A stretch of DNA of 64,000 nt from JANQJD01 sp965601685 (GCA_965601685.1 CBFCWI010000001.1:620001-684000), one strand, 5' to 3'; positions 10,233-20,203 are shown, counted from the stretch's first letter. Notes: generated by a model from the sequence alone, not told the origin. Translations and numbers: made by a program.

Positions 10233-12014
10233 TCAGGCCTCTAGCATAGCAAAGACGTCCAAGCCCAGTCGCACAGTGTCAACATGATCAATGTGGTAAC
10301 GTACCCACAGAGCATGGAACAGCAGAATCCAGGCCGCTAGGCTGATGCGCCGATTGCGGTTGGCATTGGCGAAGAGAGCCTTGACAGCCGCAGGTCGGCA
10401 CCATTCCGCTACCGCTGGTGTATGTGCCACGAGAGGACCAAGAGCTCGACCGCGATGGGCAATCCATGTGCCTACCGGCACAGTGAAACCATGTTTAGAT
10501 GTGAACGGCCGCCTCACCACTGGCAGAGCGTCGGCAAGCCAGCGGCGTAGGAGCCACTTGCCGACACCGTGGCGGATTTTCAGGTTGTCAGACAAACTAT
10601 AAGCGAACTGGGCCAATACCGGATCAAGAAATGGCAACCGGCCTTCGACGCCATGTGCCATGAGGCAACGGTCAAGTTTTCCAAGCAGATCATTAGGCAG
10701 CCAGTGAGCGCAGTCTACTTCTTGTGCCTGTTGCAGACGGGTGCCGTGATTGGCCACTGCCCGTTCGGCAGCGGCAAGACCGTCGCGCCAGCCAGTTAAT
10801 TCCTGGCGCAAGATCCCGAGCCCATCTAGCAGACCCCTACGTCGCATAGGCCGCGTGAACGGCCACGGTCGCATAGCGCTACGGTATCGACCGTAGCCTG
10901 CGAACACTTCATCACCCCCCTCGCCAGACAAAATCACCTTCACAGCCTTGTGTGCTTCAGCTGCTAACTTGTAGGTAGGGAGAGTAGCGTAATCCGCAGC
11001 TGGATCATCCATAACGGCAACCACTACTGGCAGCAGCGCCCAAAAATCGGCTTCTGTGAAGGGCACATCTATGGATTCTGCCCCGACAGCTGCAGCGACA
11101 GCACGGGCACTGTTGCACTCGTCACGAGCATTGTCATGCGGAAAGCAGGCTGTGAATGTCAGTACCGGCTGCTCGTTCAGGCGAGCCATCATTGCAAGGA
11201 GGGCGGAAGAATCGACTCCTCCCGATAGAAACATGCCATAAGGAACATCGGACCGCTGGTGTAGCTCTACCGCTTCGCGTAGCACTGTCTCTAAGGCCGC
11301 CAAGGGATTCCTGATTTCGGCAACATTGATTAGAGGCGATAGAGCAGGGTGCCGGCGCCGCTCCACTACTTCTCCAGCCTCAACAACCAAAATCTCACCG
11401 GGAGCAACACGTTTGATACCACTCAGGAGGCAATCGGTCCCAGTGGTAAACTGGAGTTGGAGCAATTCGGCTGTCCGATTGCTGTCTAACTGCGGCCGTG
11501 TTGTGCTTACGGCGAGCAGGGCTTGGACTTCAGAGGCAAACAGGAATCCTGTAGACGACTCTGTGTAATACAGAGGCTTGATGCCAAATGGATCGCGAGC
11601 GAGTACCAGCCGCTCACATCGGCTTGGGCCACCCGGGTCATGGAGGGCTATGGCATACATGCCACGTAGATGCTTAGTAAAGGACAGCCCGTGACGACGG
11701 TATAGATACAGGGGTGGTTCGCAGTCTGAATGGCTGACGAAGCGCACATCTCTCAGTACAGCCCGTAGTTCTCGGTCGTTATAGATCTCAGCATTAGCAA
11801 CCAGTGCAGTACCACTGCCAGTATCCTGAAAGGGCTGAGCACCAGTGAAGAGGTCGATAACCGCTAGCCTGGTTTGCACTAAACCAACTGCACCAGCCAT
11901 ATAACGACCGCGACCATCGGGACCGCGATGGGCAAGGGCCTTGGTCATGGCAGCGAGCAATGTTGCCTCCACCGGTCGCCCATCTCGGTTCATTGCTCCG
12001 CCGATGCCACACAT
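10233..12014 (-). CDS. Asparagine synthase (glutamine-hydrolysing)-like protein
   Basis: A class II glutamine amidotransferase fused to an AMP-forming amide synthetase. Cys2 follows the start methionine directly (MCGIGG), as needed for glutaminase activity. RGPDG, the ARDPFGIKPLYY block and the ATP-binding SGGVDSS (from residue 264) are present, then LSGEGGDEVFAGYGRYR. Length 593 is normal. Its start lies inside the end of a glycosyltransferase gene (25-base overlap), and three more surface-sugar genes follow upstream on the same strand. It could be the housekeeping asparagine synthetase or a dedicated amidotransferase of polysaccharide assembly; the context favours the latter, but the sequence alone does not decide. 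Confidence 0.85.
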   Translation of the reverse strand: MCGIGGAMNRDGRPVEATLLAAMTKALAHRGPDGRGRYMAGAVGLVQTRLAVIDLFTGAQPFQDTGSGTALVANAEIYNDRELRAVLRDVRFVSHSDCEPPLYLYRRHGLSFTKHLRGMYAIALHDPGGPSRCERLVLARDPFGIKPLYYTESSTGFLFASEVQALLAVSTTRPQLDSNRTAELLQLQFTTGTDCLLSGIKRVAPGEILVVEAGEVVERRRHPALSPLINVAEIRNPLAALETVLREAVELHQRSDVPYGMFLSGGVDSSALLAMMARLNEQPVLTFTACFPHDNARDECNSARAVAAAVGAESIDVPFTEADFWALLPVVVAVMDDPAADYATLPTYKLAAEAHKAVKVILSGEGGDEVFAGYGRYRSAMRPWPFTRPMRRRGLLDGLGILRQELTGWRDGLAAAERAVANHGTRLQQAQEVDCAHWLPNDLLGKLDRCLMAHGVEGRLPFLDPVLAQFAYSLSDNLKIRHGVGKWLLRRWLADALPVVRRPFTSKHGFTVPVGTWIAHRGRALGPLVAHTPAVAEWCRPAAVKALFANANRNRRISLAAWILLFHALWVRYHIDHVDTVRLGLDVFAMLEA

Positions 12015-13039
12015 GAACTGGTGATCCTGTTGAAGAAGGTCCGATAGTGTGCCACCACTGCCGTTTCTGTAAAAGTGGCTTCGAATGACAGGCGGCCACC
12101 CACTGTGAGGCGCTGCCGCAGGGTGTCATCCAAAAGTACACGACGGATCGCCAAGGCCAAAGCCGGTGCCTCGTCCACTGGTGTCAGCAGGCCATTCTCC
12201 TCGTTACGGATCAGAGCGGCCGGTCCCGCACTAGCCGTAGCTACCACTGGTAATCCCTGTGCCCACGCTTCCAGTATGACATTGCCGAGCGGCTCGTGGC
12301 GACTTGTGCAGACAAAAAGGTCAGCAGCTGCGAATAGGGGTGCCACGTCATCCTGCCAACCGAGAAAACGTACTCTCGGCTTGACGGCAAGATGAGTCGC
12401 TAAGGCTTCCAGCTCTGCGTGCTGCGGCCCTGCCCCGGCTACCCATAAATAAACCTCCGGTATGCCGGTCATAGCCTTCAACAGGGTGTGAAAACCTTTG
12501 TTTTTATGTAGCCGCCCTAAAGCCAAGATTAAAGGGGCACTGTCTGGAGTATAATAAGTCATTCTCTTGAGGGGGGGACAACGTTCTTCATTAACAAAAT
12601 TGGGCAGATAATGTGCCCGTTCGCGTGGCCAGCCCTGCTGTACTATGTAATCGACGATGTCATGTGTATTGCCAATCAGATGATCACAATGACGGTAGAA
12701 CTTCAGATCATAATACCCGCCCAACCGGCCAACATGAATGAATGAGCCGCGAGGACAGAGTTGTGTGGCGCGGTTCATCCAGGTCAGCACGACATCTGGC
12801 TGAAAGCGGGCGATCTCACGCCGGAATCTCAATCTGGACTTCACATCAAACGGACCACCGAACGGTAACTCTACCGGTGATAAGCCTCTTGCTTCCAGGA
12901 TTGCTGCCCGGCGCGTATGGGCGCGAATGATAACATGTTGGGAGACACCAGCACGATGCAAAGCTAGGACCAAGCGGACGAAAAAAGCTTCGGCGCCACC
13001 AAAGACAGCACCGGCCATAGCTTGCAGAACGCGTGTCAT
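11990..13039 (-). CDS. Glycosyltransferase family 4 (WaaG/RfaG-like)
   Basis: Retaining GT-B glycosyltransferase, probably acting on a lipid-linked sugar at the cytoplasmic face of the inner membrane. The N-terminus MAGAVFGGAEAFFVRL and the C-terminal Glycos_transf_1 domain (LALGRLHKNKGFHTLL, VRFLGWQDDVAPLFAAAD, SRHEPLGNVILEAWA) are typical. An open frame extends back to 13183, but the ATG at 13039 has AGGGAGAG seven bases upstream and starts at the expected family position, giving 349 residues. Its 3' end overlaps the asparagine synthase start by 25 bases, suggesting coupling. Sugar and acceptor cannot be read from the sequence. Confidence 0.88.
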   Translation of the reverse strand: MTRVLQAMAGAVFGGAEAFFVRLVLALHRAGVSQHVIIRAHTRRAAILEARGLSPVELPFGGPFDVKSRLRFRREIARFQPDVVLTWMNRATQLCPRGSFIHVGRLGGYYDLKFYRHCDHLIGNTHDIVDYIVQQGWPRERAHYLPNFVNEERCPPLKRMTYYTPDSAPLILALGRLHKNKGFHTLLKAMTGIPEVYLWVAGAGPQHAELEALATHLAVKPRVRFLGWQDDVAPLFAAADLFVCTSRHEPLGNVILEAWAQGLPVVATASAGPAALIRNEENGLLTPVDEAPALALAIRRVLLDDTLRQRLTVGGRLSFEATFTETAVVAHYRTFFNRITSSCVASAEQ

Positions 13040-13517
13040 CTGGGACTCTCCCTGCGAAGATGTTATCGGAAGTAGTCGGTCTGTGAGTGAGGAGGGATCA
13101 GGTGTTGGCAAGTTCAGCCGCATCTCATACGGTGCTGGCATCAGGACACGGCAGGCGCCTTCCACGAATGAATATTGTTGCACTCCAACCGGTTAGATAA
13201 CCGTTCGCTATGCTCAAGCCTGCACCTCAGTTGGCACTGAGCAAAACGAATACGGTACGGCATAGCCAGTGTATGCTTTAAGTCCTTCGGAAGAGCAACG
13301 TTAGTGCGTTTTGTATTCTAGCATGCGTTTCTCACCCATACTCTCTCAAAAAGAGCCACAATGCACACACAATACAGCGCGCCTTCTGGTACTCTTTCAT
13401 GATAGGAGACGCTCCCCAGAGCCACAGCTGCCAGTAGAGAGATTTTTCTCCGCGCAGACAGAATCTGTTACGATCCAGCATGCCCACGCGCTAGCAAGCG
13501 CTTCAGACAGCACCTCC
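13040..13517. other. Gap inside the glycosyltransferase cluster
   Basis: About 480 bases between the family 4 and family 2 glycosyltransferase genes, longer than the overlaps elsewhere in this cluster. It may have held a gene that decayed, but no frame on either strand resembles a family I know. An open extension of the family 4 frame covers 13040-13183 without a recognisable domain. Confidence 0.4.
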
Positions 13518-14384
13518 TCATCTCCAGTGTGCGAAATATGAATGGCGAGATCGCCCATCCTCGAGAGTCGCCTTGAGATAGGATAAAAGTGGATAGAGCC
13601 CGGCGAATAGGGCAAGGAGAAATCCGTATCTTCCCTCCCGATAGCCCTTGCGCAGAATATAGCACTTGAAAAAGCGCGAGAAGAATCTCCGCAGATTAGT
13701 AGCGAATGTTTCTTCATGATCTGTGTTGCGCAAGTCCTGAGCGCGTGCGCAACTGTAACGGTCCAGACGATGGATCATATCAGATATATTGTGATCTACG
13801 TAATGTTGCAACCTATTATGGAGATTCCATCCAATAATACCGTGGAAGGTGATTTCTGGGTGTACGCGCTGTGGCCCCCACACCTTAGCTCCCTTACGAA
13901 ACAGCCCAGGATAGCCTGCCTTGCCAAAATACGCACCCCAGCCATAACGTACCAATTGAGAGCCTATATAGTTATCAACTAATATTGTATGAACATCATA
14001 TTGCGTACAGGAAATTACGGCACGAATCTCTTGGGCCAGTAAAGGGTCCACCCGTTCGTCAGCGTCAACTTCAACAATCCACTGGCCGCGGCAGGCAGCA
14101 ATACCGGCGTTGCGGCGGTCACCTTCTAGAGACCAAGCGCCCTCAATCAGACGATCCGTGAAGGAATGAGCGATCTCTTTCGAGTGGTCATGACACTGAT
14201 CTAAGAGAACAACAATCTCATCGGCGAAGCAAAGGCAGGCAAGGCATTCAGCTAACTGGTGTTCCTCATCATGGACAATAACTAATCCCGACAGGGTAAT
14301 AGCGGAAGCATCGGTCAGTGGGCAGGAAATATGGGGAGACACTACAAGAGTCACTGTTGTTTTCCATCCTGACTCTCCGCCCAC
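13518..14384 (-). CDS. Glycosyltransferase family 2 (LPS core type, KdtX/WaaE-like)
   Basis: Inverting GT-A glycosyltransferase. The N-terminal domain has LSGLVIVHDEEHQLAECL, the ADEIVVLLDQCHDHS block and the metal-binding VEVDADERVDP. The C-terminal half contains RKGAKVWGPQRVHPEI and a hydrophobic stretch (about 255-270) suggesting membrane association. The whole resembles the family that adds glucose or heptose to the inner LPS core. The 5' end overlaps the preceding heptosyltransferase-like gene by 34 bases. No other methionine lies before the domain, so the start at 14384 is taken, though GTG codons within the first 20 residues are alternatives. Confidence 0.88.
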   Translation of the reverse strand: MGGESGWKTTVTLVVSPHISCPLTDASAITLSGLVIVHDEEHQLAECLACLCFADEIVVLLDQCHDHSKEIAHSFTDRLIEGAWSLEGDRRNAGIAACRGQWIVEVDADERVDPLLAQEIRAVISCTQYDVHTILVDNYIGSQLVRYGWGAYFGKAGYPGLFRKGAKVWGPQRVHPEITFHGIIGWNLHNRLQHYVDHNISDMIHRLDRYSCARAQDLRNTDHEETFATNLRRFFSRFFKCYILRKGYREGRYGFLLALFAGLYPLLSYLKATLEDGRSRHSYFAHWR

Positions 14385-15316
14385 AGGCGACGTGCCGCTG
14401 TCTCAGCCATTTCCACGGTCAGGGAATCCATAAGGGTGTCTGACGACGTACGACCATCTTTGCTACGCAAAGCCCGCAAGGAAGGCACTACGGCGCGTAC
14501 TACTGCTCCTTTCTGGCCCCAGGGAGCGTAATGCCTGTCTTGGCTCGGTCCGAATAAACCCAAAGTCGGAATATTCGCGGCTGCTGCCAGATGCATAAGG
14601 CCAGAATCGTTCCCTATGTAGAAGACACAGCGTTGTAAGCAAGCATAAGCGGTTAGCAGATCTACTGTCCCTACTAGGTCAATACAGCGATCTGATGTTA
14701 GATATTCTAGTATAGGCTGTATATTATCCCGCTCATCGTGTGCTCCAAACACCGCTACACGAGCGGCCGGGAGAATGCCATCCTTCCCAGTGAGACGATC
14801 AATGAGTGCGACAAAATTCGTCACCCGCCATATCTTAGCGTGCCAATTCGCTGTTGGTCCGATTCCTAACACCGGCGGCCCTTGGGAGGGGAGTAGACGA
14901 TCAGCAGCCTGGTGGTGTCTAGCCGTAATCCATAAGCGTGGTGCTGGAGGGACAGGCAGAGCAAGCACATCAGCAATCTGGCGTACTCTGTGCACTAGCA
15001 TACGATTGCTTCCCAGGCGATGGCGCTTACCAGCTAGTAGTAGCCATGGCAGAACCGACCGTCGTAGGTCGACGACAATATCCCAACGTGTTCTAATACA
15101 GTGCGCCCATAACGGGATCCAATGACTTGCGTAGCGACCTTTAGTGACGGCAATGATCTGTTCTAAGCTTGGCATAGCAGAAAATAAGGGTGCTGCAGAG
15201 GAGCCACAGACAACCGTTACACGTGCCTCTGGATGGACACGTACCAGGTAGTCCAGTAAACCCGTTGAGAGTACTGCATCACCAATACGTGTAGAAGTGA
15301 TAAAGAGTATCTTCAT
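14351..15316 (-). CDS. ADP-heptose:LPS heptosyltransferase-like protein (GT9)
   Basis: GT-B glycosyltransferase of family 9, which transfers heptose to the LPS inner core. The N-terminus MKILFITSTRIGDAVLSTGL and the C-terminal nucleotide-sugar site FYIGNDSGLMHLAAAANIPTLGLFGPS are diagnostic of the WaaC/WaaF/WaaQ group. The middle part has GIGPTANWHAKIWRVTNFVAL. An open frame extends back to 15397, but homology begins at ATG 15316, giving 321 residues. It is first of three glycosyltransferases on this strand. Which heptose is added is not clear. Confidence 0.88.
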   Translation of the reverse strand: MKILFITSTRIGDAVLSTGLLDYLVRVHPEARVTVVCGSSAAPLFSAMPSLEQIIAVTKGRYASHWIPLWAHCIRTRWDIVVDLRRSVLPWLLLAGKRHRLGSNRMLVHRVRQIADVLALPVPPAPRLWITARHHQAADRLLPSQGPPVLGIGPTANWHAKIWRVTNFVALIDRLTGKDGILPAARVAVFGAHDERDNIQPILEYLTSDRCIDLVGTVDLLTAYACLQRCVFYIGNDSGLMHLAAAANIPTLGLFGPSQDRHYAPWGQKGAVVRAVVPSLRALRSKDGRTSSDTLMDSLTVEMAETAARRLWAESQDGKQQ

Positions 15317-15450
15317 AAGGCACATCGACACATATGAGAATTCTGTCTGTATCTTCAAATGATCTTGTGAGACTGACATAGGATGATGGAACAACATAAC
15401 ATAGCAAGATGAATATGGCAGTGGATGGTATAACGAGCGTGGCCAGCGCT

Positions 15451-16710
15451 CTACTCTAATGCATCCGCGACAGGCGTTACCCGAACAGTAGTAATTTGAT
15501 TGCGTTGACGGCGCATAATTTCGAAGCGGAAGCCATGGAAAGTAAATACTTGGCTGGGTTCAGGGATGCAGCGAGCCTCTTGGAGGACGAGACCAGCGAT
15601 AGTAGCTGCTTCCTCGTCTGGCAAGTTCCACTCAAACTGCCTGTTCAGATCCCGCAATGTCACGTTACCACCTATCAGGTAGGATCCATCAGGTTGCAGG
15701 CGCACACCAGCTACAGCGACATCATGTTCATCCGCGATATCACCGACGATTTCCTCTAGGATATCCTCAAGTGTGACTACACCTAGGATACTACCGTATT
15801 CATCCACAACCAGGGCAAAATGCTCGTGCCGCTCACGAAAGGCCTGCAGTTGCTCATGCAGGGCTGTGCTGGCAGGAATGAACCACGGCGGACCAGCGGC
15901 TGTCACAATATCGAGACGGTCCAGATTCCCCTGATAGACTTGTACCATTCTTAGGAGCGCTTTAACATGTAATACCCCTATGATATTATCTAATCTGCTC
16001 TGCCAAAGAGGAATACGAGTATATGGACTTGTCAAAACCTGTTCTACTACTGCAGCGGGTGTCTGATCCACGTTGATGGACACCATTTGGCGTCGATGGG
16101 TCATGATCTCGCCAACCGTGACTTCAGCGAGGTCAAGCACGCTGCGTAGCATGTTCCGTTCATGGCGAATCTCGTGGCCACTGTGGAGGTCAATGGCACC
16201 ACGCAATTCCGCCAACCGCAGTGCAGAATCGCCCTCCAGAGTGCGATCAGCACAGAACAGCTTGAGCATCCCGGCCACCATCCAATGCACTAGGATGACG
16301 GCTGGCTTTAGGATGGTCACCATGACATGGGCCAGTGAGGCGATGGTCAGAGCCGTGCCGTGAGCATGGCGCAGCGCGAAAGTTTTAGGTAAAATCTCAG
16401 AAAAGATCACGAGGATCATAGTCATGAGCAGAGTCGCGTAGGCAATACCAGCCTCACCAAACAGGGCAATCAAAACACTCGTAGCCAATGCCGATGACAG
16501 TACATTGACTAAGTTGTTGCCGATTAGGATAGCTCCAATTAAGTGCTCACGAGCGGCAAACAGCCGGTTGACGCGCGCTGCTCTGGTGTTTCCCTGGCGG
16601 GCTAATTGGTGCATCAGCGGCTGACTATGTGCAGTCAGGGCAGTCTCGGCTCCAGAAAAGAAAGCCGACAGAACTAACAGCAGCAGGATTATGATGACTG
16701 AGAGCATCAT
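15451..16710 (-). CDS. CNNM/CorC-type membrane protein with CBS domains
   Basis: Inner-membrane protein of the HlyC/CorC (CNNM, YfjD-like) family, linked to magnesium or cobalt transport. The order is an N-terminal DUF21 membrane domain of about 190 residues with FFSGAETALTAHS and ILPKTFALRH, then two CBS domains (around 200-320, with EIMTHRRQMVSI and DEYGSILGVVTLEDILEEIVGDI), then the C-terminal CorC_HlyC domain. At 419 residues it is full length. The TA-rich start region and the gap of 67 bases to aroB leave open whether it shares the aroK-aroB transcript. Confidence 0.9.
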   Translation of the reverse strand: MMLSVIIILLLLVLSAFFSGAETALTAHSQPLMHQLARQGNTRAARVNRLFAAREHLIGAILIGNNLVNVLSSALATSVLIALFGEAGIAYATLLMTMILVIFSEILPKTFALRHAHGTALTIASLAHVMVTILKPAVILVHWMVAGMLKLFCADRTLEGDSALRLAELRGAIDLHSGHEIRHERNMLRSVLDLAEVTVGEIMTHRRQMVSINVDQTPAAVVEQVLTSPYTRIPLWQSRLDNIIGVLHVKALLRMVQVYQGNLDRLDIVTAAGPPWFIPASTALHEQLQAFRERHEHFALVVDEYGSILGVVTLEDILEEIVGDIADEHDVAVAGVRLQPDGSYLIGGNVTLRDLNRQFEWNLPDEEAATIAGLVLQEARCIPEPSQVFTFHGFRFEIMRRQRNQITTVRVTPVADALE

Positions 16711-16777
16711 AGCTCTTATTGTTTTTTTACCCCTGATGCTGTCACTGTGCTTGCCCCGTTTGCCTAAACGTGTCTGC

Positions 16778-17914
16778 TCAGATTCCTGCTGATTCAGCGA
16801 GCACTGCTAAAACGTGATCCGTCCCCACTGTGCGGTCAAGGAAGGCACGGCCGATACCGCGGGCTATGATGAATGTCATGTTCCCATCATGTACCTTTTT
16901 GTCCCTCGCCATATGAGCCAGTAGACGAGTAGGCTCCGGAGGAGATGCAAGCGCTTGACGGATAGTGACCGGTAATCCGACTGCTGTCAGATGATGGCGT
17001 AAACGATCAGCCTCTGCTGCTGGACAGATACCCAGCCGTACTGACAGATCGAAAGCCAGTACCATACCGACTGCTACGGATTCGCCATGTTGCAGCAGCT
17101 CCTCTCTGAATCCTGTTTCAACCTCTAGCGCATGACCAAAGGTATGACCGAGATTGAGCAGAGCACGGGGACCCTCTTCCCGCTCGTCAGCTGCAACCAC
17201 CCGCGCCTTAGCCGCGCAGCTCCGCAGCACAGCATAGTGACGGGCTTCCGCATCACCCGCAAGCAGCCTGGGCCCATTGAGCTCCAGCCAATTGAAGAAA
17301 GAGGGTGAATCAAGACAGCTGTATTTGACTACCTCCGCATAGCCAGCCCGGATTGCACGGAGTGACAAGGTATCAAGGGTAGTGATATCAATGATTACTA
17401 GGCGTGGCTGATGAAAAGCGCCAATGAGGTTTTTCCCATATGGTGTATCAATACCTGTCTTACCACCGACTGCACTATCTACCTGTGCAAGCAGTGTTGT
17501 TGGTATTTGCACGTAATCTATACCACGCAGCAGAATCGCCGCGGCGAAACCCGTCACATCCCCAATGACTCCACCGCCTAGAGCAACCAGAGCGATACGG
17601 CGTTCGCAACGAGCAGCGAGTAAAGAGTCAAGAAGCTGTTCTAGAACGGGAAAGCTCTTGGTTTTTTCACCGGCTGGCAAAACGGTTGTAGTAGCGCTAA
17701 TCCCCTCTTTAGTGAGTGACTTATATAGTCTTTCTACATAAAGTGGTGCAACATGCGTATCACTGACGATAAATACACGCTTTTGCTGTAACACTGATGC
17801 CATAAACATGCCAGCCTGATCCAGGAGTCCAGCACCTATATGAATAGCGTAGCTGCGAGGACCAAGATCAACCAGTAGGTGGTCTTCCGCGCTATACGAC
17901 GGAAGGGAAGTCAT
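16778..17914 (-). CDS. aroB: 3-dehydroquinate synthase
   Basis: Second step of the shikimate pathway: NAD-dependent cyclisation of DAHP to 3-dehydroquinate. Visible motifs are the NAD-binding GGGVIGDVTGFAA, the TTLLAQVDSAVGGKTGID block, KNLIGAFHQP, and the metal-site histidines in LNLGHTFGHALE and QHGESVAVGM. The frame is open further upstream, but ATG 17914 overlaps the aroK stop as ATGA and gives the normal 378 residues. aroK-aroB coupling is standard in alphaproteobacteria. Confidence 0.97.
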   Translation of the reverse strand: MTSLPSYSAEDHLLVDLGPRSYAIHIGAGLLDQAGMFMASVLQQKRVFIVSDTHVAPLYVERLYKSLTKEGISATTTVLPAGEKTKSFPVLEQLLDSLLAARCERRIALVALGGGVIGDVTGFAAAILLRGIDYVQIPTTLLAQVDSAVGGKTGIDTPYGKNLIGAFHQPRLVIIDITTLDTLSLRAIRAGYAEVVKYSCLDSPSFFNWLELNGPRLLAGDAEARHYAVLRSCAAKARVVAADEREEGPRALLNLGHTFGHALEVETGFREELLQHGESVAVGMVLAFDLSVRLGICPAAEADRLRHHLTAVGLPVTIRQALASPPEPTRLLAHMARDKKVHDGNMTFIIARGIGRAFLDRTVGTDHVLAVLAESAGI

Positions 17915-18522
17915 GACGCTGATTCTGCAGACACGTCGAAATGGTATGCAAGTGCAGCCGCCACGTGTTCTACAATCTTCTCGCACGGCCCATCTGTAGA
18001 TTCGACGATAACATCAGCTGTTGCATACACAGGGGAGCGTTCTTCCAGCAGACGGGCTAACACTGTGCGTGGGTTATTCCCCTGCAGCAATAGTGGACGG
18101 TGTATACTGCCAGCAGTACGGCTAACCAAAATCTCTAGATTCGCCTTGAGCCAGACAGAAACAGCGGCCTGGGCCTTGATCACGGCCCGATTACGCGGGT
18201 CCATAAACGCACCACCGCCACTAGAGAGTACACAGACAGGACCAGCCAACAGATGGGCCATCATCTGATGTTCGCTCTCGCGAAAAGCTTTTTCTCCATA
18301 ACGAGCAAAGAAAGTAGCAAGACTGCAACCCGTCATTGCTTCCATTGCAGAATCTGCATCGACAAACGGTACCTGCAGGCGAGCGGCTAATTGCCGACCC
18401 ACAACGCTCTTGCCAACGCCCATCATGCCAGTCATGACGACTGTCCGCGGCAAGTGCAAGAATGGGCGCGTTGTGTTTTCATCATGGTAGCTTTCGTGCC
18501 CAGGTCTACCCTCCGCACGCAT
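17911..18522 (-). CDS. aroK: Shikimate kinase
   Basis: Phosphorylates shikimate at the 3-hydroxyl in chorismate synthesis. The P-loop GMMGVGKS lies at residues 32-39, followed by VDADSAMEAMTG and the substrate-binding SSGGGAFMDPRNR, with the lid region around RPLLLQGN. An open frame reaches back to 18603, but the ATG at 18522 has AAGGAGTGAGGG just upstream and leaves a 203-residue protein of usual length. It is the first gene of aroK-aroB. A large non-coding stretch lies upstream, where xerD often sits in relatives. Confidence 0.96.
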   Translation of the reverse strand: MRAEGRPGHESYHDENTTRPFLHLPRTVVMTGMMGVGKSVVGRQLAARLQVPFVDADSAMEAMTGCSLATFFARYGEKAFRESEHQMMAHLLAGPVCVLSSGGGAFMDPRNRAVIKAQAAVSVWLKANLEILVSRTAGSIHRPLLLQGNNPRTVLARLLEERSPVYATADVIVESTDGPCEKIVEHVAAALAYHFDVSAESAS

Positions 18523-19817
18523 CTGTCCCTCACTCCTTTGAGATCTGTATGGCCTATATGGCCGACTGTTTGACCCTGCGTTCCGTTGTAACAAAAACAG
18601 CACGCTGGTAGACTGCTCCCCCTTTTTACTTTAGCCTGGGATTAAAAAGATTAAAAAGACGGACTCCTACGCTCGCTTGTAGCGATATGACTTACTTTTT
18701 TCCAGAGTGTATCTCTGTAATCTCTAACGTTGTTAAAAGTATGCAGCTACTCTTAAAAAGAGTTATTCTTTTATTCTGTTGCATACCCCTTACGCTTTCC
18801 TGGTTTTTGTCTACATATATCGCCTAAAATAATAATAGTAGAAAAAATATACAAAATTGAGTATTTTCAGTACCATACACGATAAATATTAATATATGGC
18901 GTATGGTTAGTTATATTATATTGTTTACTACTAATAAAGCGATCGTCAAATATTTTACGAGTATGCCTCAAAATGTAATGCTGCTCTACTAAGAGCAGTA
19001 TGTAATAAACGGCAATCGATAGTAGCTATAGCAAGTAGGCACTCAGCCAGTGCGGGGCTTCCTATGCGTTTGTCACGGACACTCATGCGTTCCATTGCCC
19101 GTCTGAATCGGGTACCGTTGCCGTTCATGAATACCATACCAGATCAGCAAAAAGCTGACAGACATCCATAGAACCTCTGCGTGCCTCATGAGCCAGTCGA
19201 TCACCCCCGCGCAGGAACAATCTAGCCTGCTAAAACTGGCATAATGAAGACGAGTACACACTTTGCCCTCTCCGCAGTCCGCACGGCTCGACGGGGTTCC
19301 CATGCATGGTGCCTCGCTAGCTCCTACAGCCCTCTACACACTACACACATCCGTACTCCAGAAGATATTTCGCTCAAAAAAATAAAAAGACAATACTTTT
19401 ACACTGCAGAATAAGAATTTCTCTATGTTCAATCTATCTTAGAGAGTGAAATATGCTCACCGCTTGCTCATTGAGTAGGATGAGGACTCTCGCCTAGCTT
19501 TAGAAGCACTAGAAGCATGGGGCGAGTGGCTATCAACAAACTGATAGCAGTCATCCCGTTTCCCTGAGAAGACAGATAGCCAGAGGTTCCTAGTAGTGCT
19601 GAACAGTACCTAGCTCAGCCTCCTTTCAAGGCTCATCGCGGACAAGCAATGCCCGTTAGCCCAGAGGAGGTAGAAACGGAAACAGTCTGTGGATTCCACC
19701 CCCCACATACCTATACCCGGGGAGTCCGTTCAGCAGAGCACGTGTGAGTGTAGTTGGGAAAGGGCTAAGAAGATTATGAACAGATTATGAAACGTGCGGC
19801 TGCCTCTCGGGAAAGAT
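18523..19817. other. Long non-coding stretch, partly very AT-rich
   Basis: About 1.3 kb between aroK and the tRNA-Arg gene. The part around 18760-18960 is strongly AT-rich. The part 19440-19800 is GC-normal and may be an old gene, but no frame resembles a known protein and all frames are interrupted. No RNA gene other than the flanking tRNA was recognised. Confidence 0.5.
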
Positions 19818-19894
19818 TGGTGTGCCCTGCTGGATTCGAACCAGCGACCTACAGCTTAGAAGGCTGTTGCTCTATCCAGCTGAGCTAAGGGCAC
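19818..19894 (-). tRNA. tRNA-Arg (anticodon TCT)
   Basis: The complement reads as a full cloverleaf. The acceptor stem GTGCCCT pairs with AGGGCAC, there is a D arm with TTAGCTCAGCTGG, an anticodon loop CTTCTAA giving anticodon TCT, and a T arm with GGTTCGAATCC. An encoded CCA follows the discriminator A (19818-19820). It decodes AGA and AGG arginine codons. It stands alone, next to the complex I accessory subunit gene. Confidence 0.97.
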
Positions 19895-19918
19895 CTTGAG
19901 TAATAGTATCAAAACACT

Positions 19919-20203
19919 TTACGAAGTGCCAAAATTAGCAGCATAGCTCTTTTTAATATGAACTCGTTCGTGTGGTTCCACAATTGTGAAAACGTGACTG
20001 TGGCGCTTGGCATAAGCAATGGCCCCTTCCTTACTGTCAAACGACAGCCCTACCTGATACGCAGTATCAGCACTCCCTACCCAACCCATCAGTGAATCAG
20101 TACGCTTTGGTGCCTGAGGTTCAAACTCTACCATCCAACGTCGGCTTCTACCACGTCCTGACTGCATAGCACTTTGTGCCGGTTTATAGATACGAACCCG
20201 CAC
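19919..20203 (-). CDS. Complex I accessory subunit, NDUFS4-like (ETC complex I conserved region)
   Basis: A 94-residue protein of the ETC complex I subunit family, the alphaproteobacterial counterpart of mitochondrial NDUFS4, which stabilises the peripheral arm of NADH dehydrogenase. It starts MRVRIYKPAQSAMQSGRG and contains WMVEFEPQAPKRTDSLMGWVGSADT in segments, then LSFDSKEGAIAYAKRH. The family is near-universal in alphaproteobacteria, which supports the taxonomic placement. Gene-distant nuo genes are expected elsewhere. It is divergent from the J-domain gene. Confidence 0.93.
   Translation of the reverse strand: MRVRIYKPAQSAMQSGRGRSRRWMVEFEPQAPKRTDSLMGWVGSADTAYQVGLSFDSKEGAIAYAKRHSHVFTIVEPHERVHIKKSYAANFGTS

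Noticed and set aside
13397..13717. Minus-strand frame of 106 codons at the end of the family 2 glycosyltransferase
   Set aside because: Mostly overlaps the real gene in another frame and has no domain.
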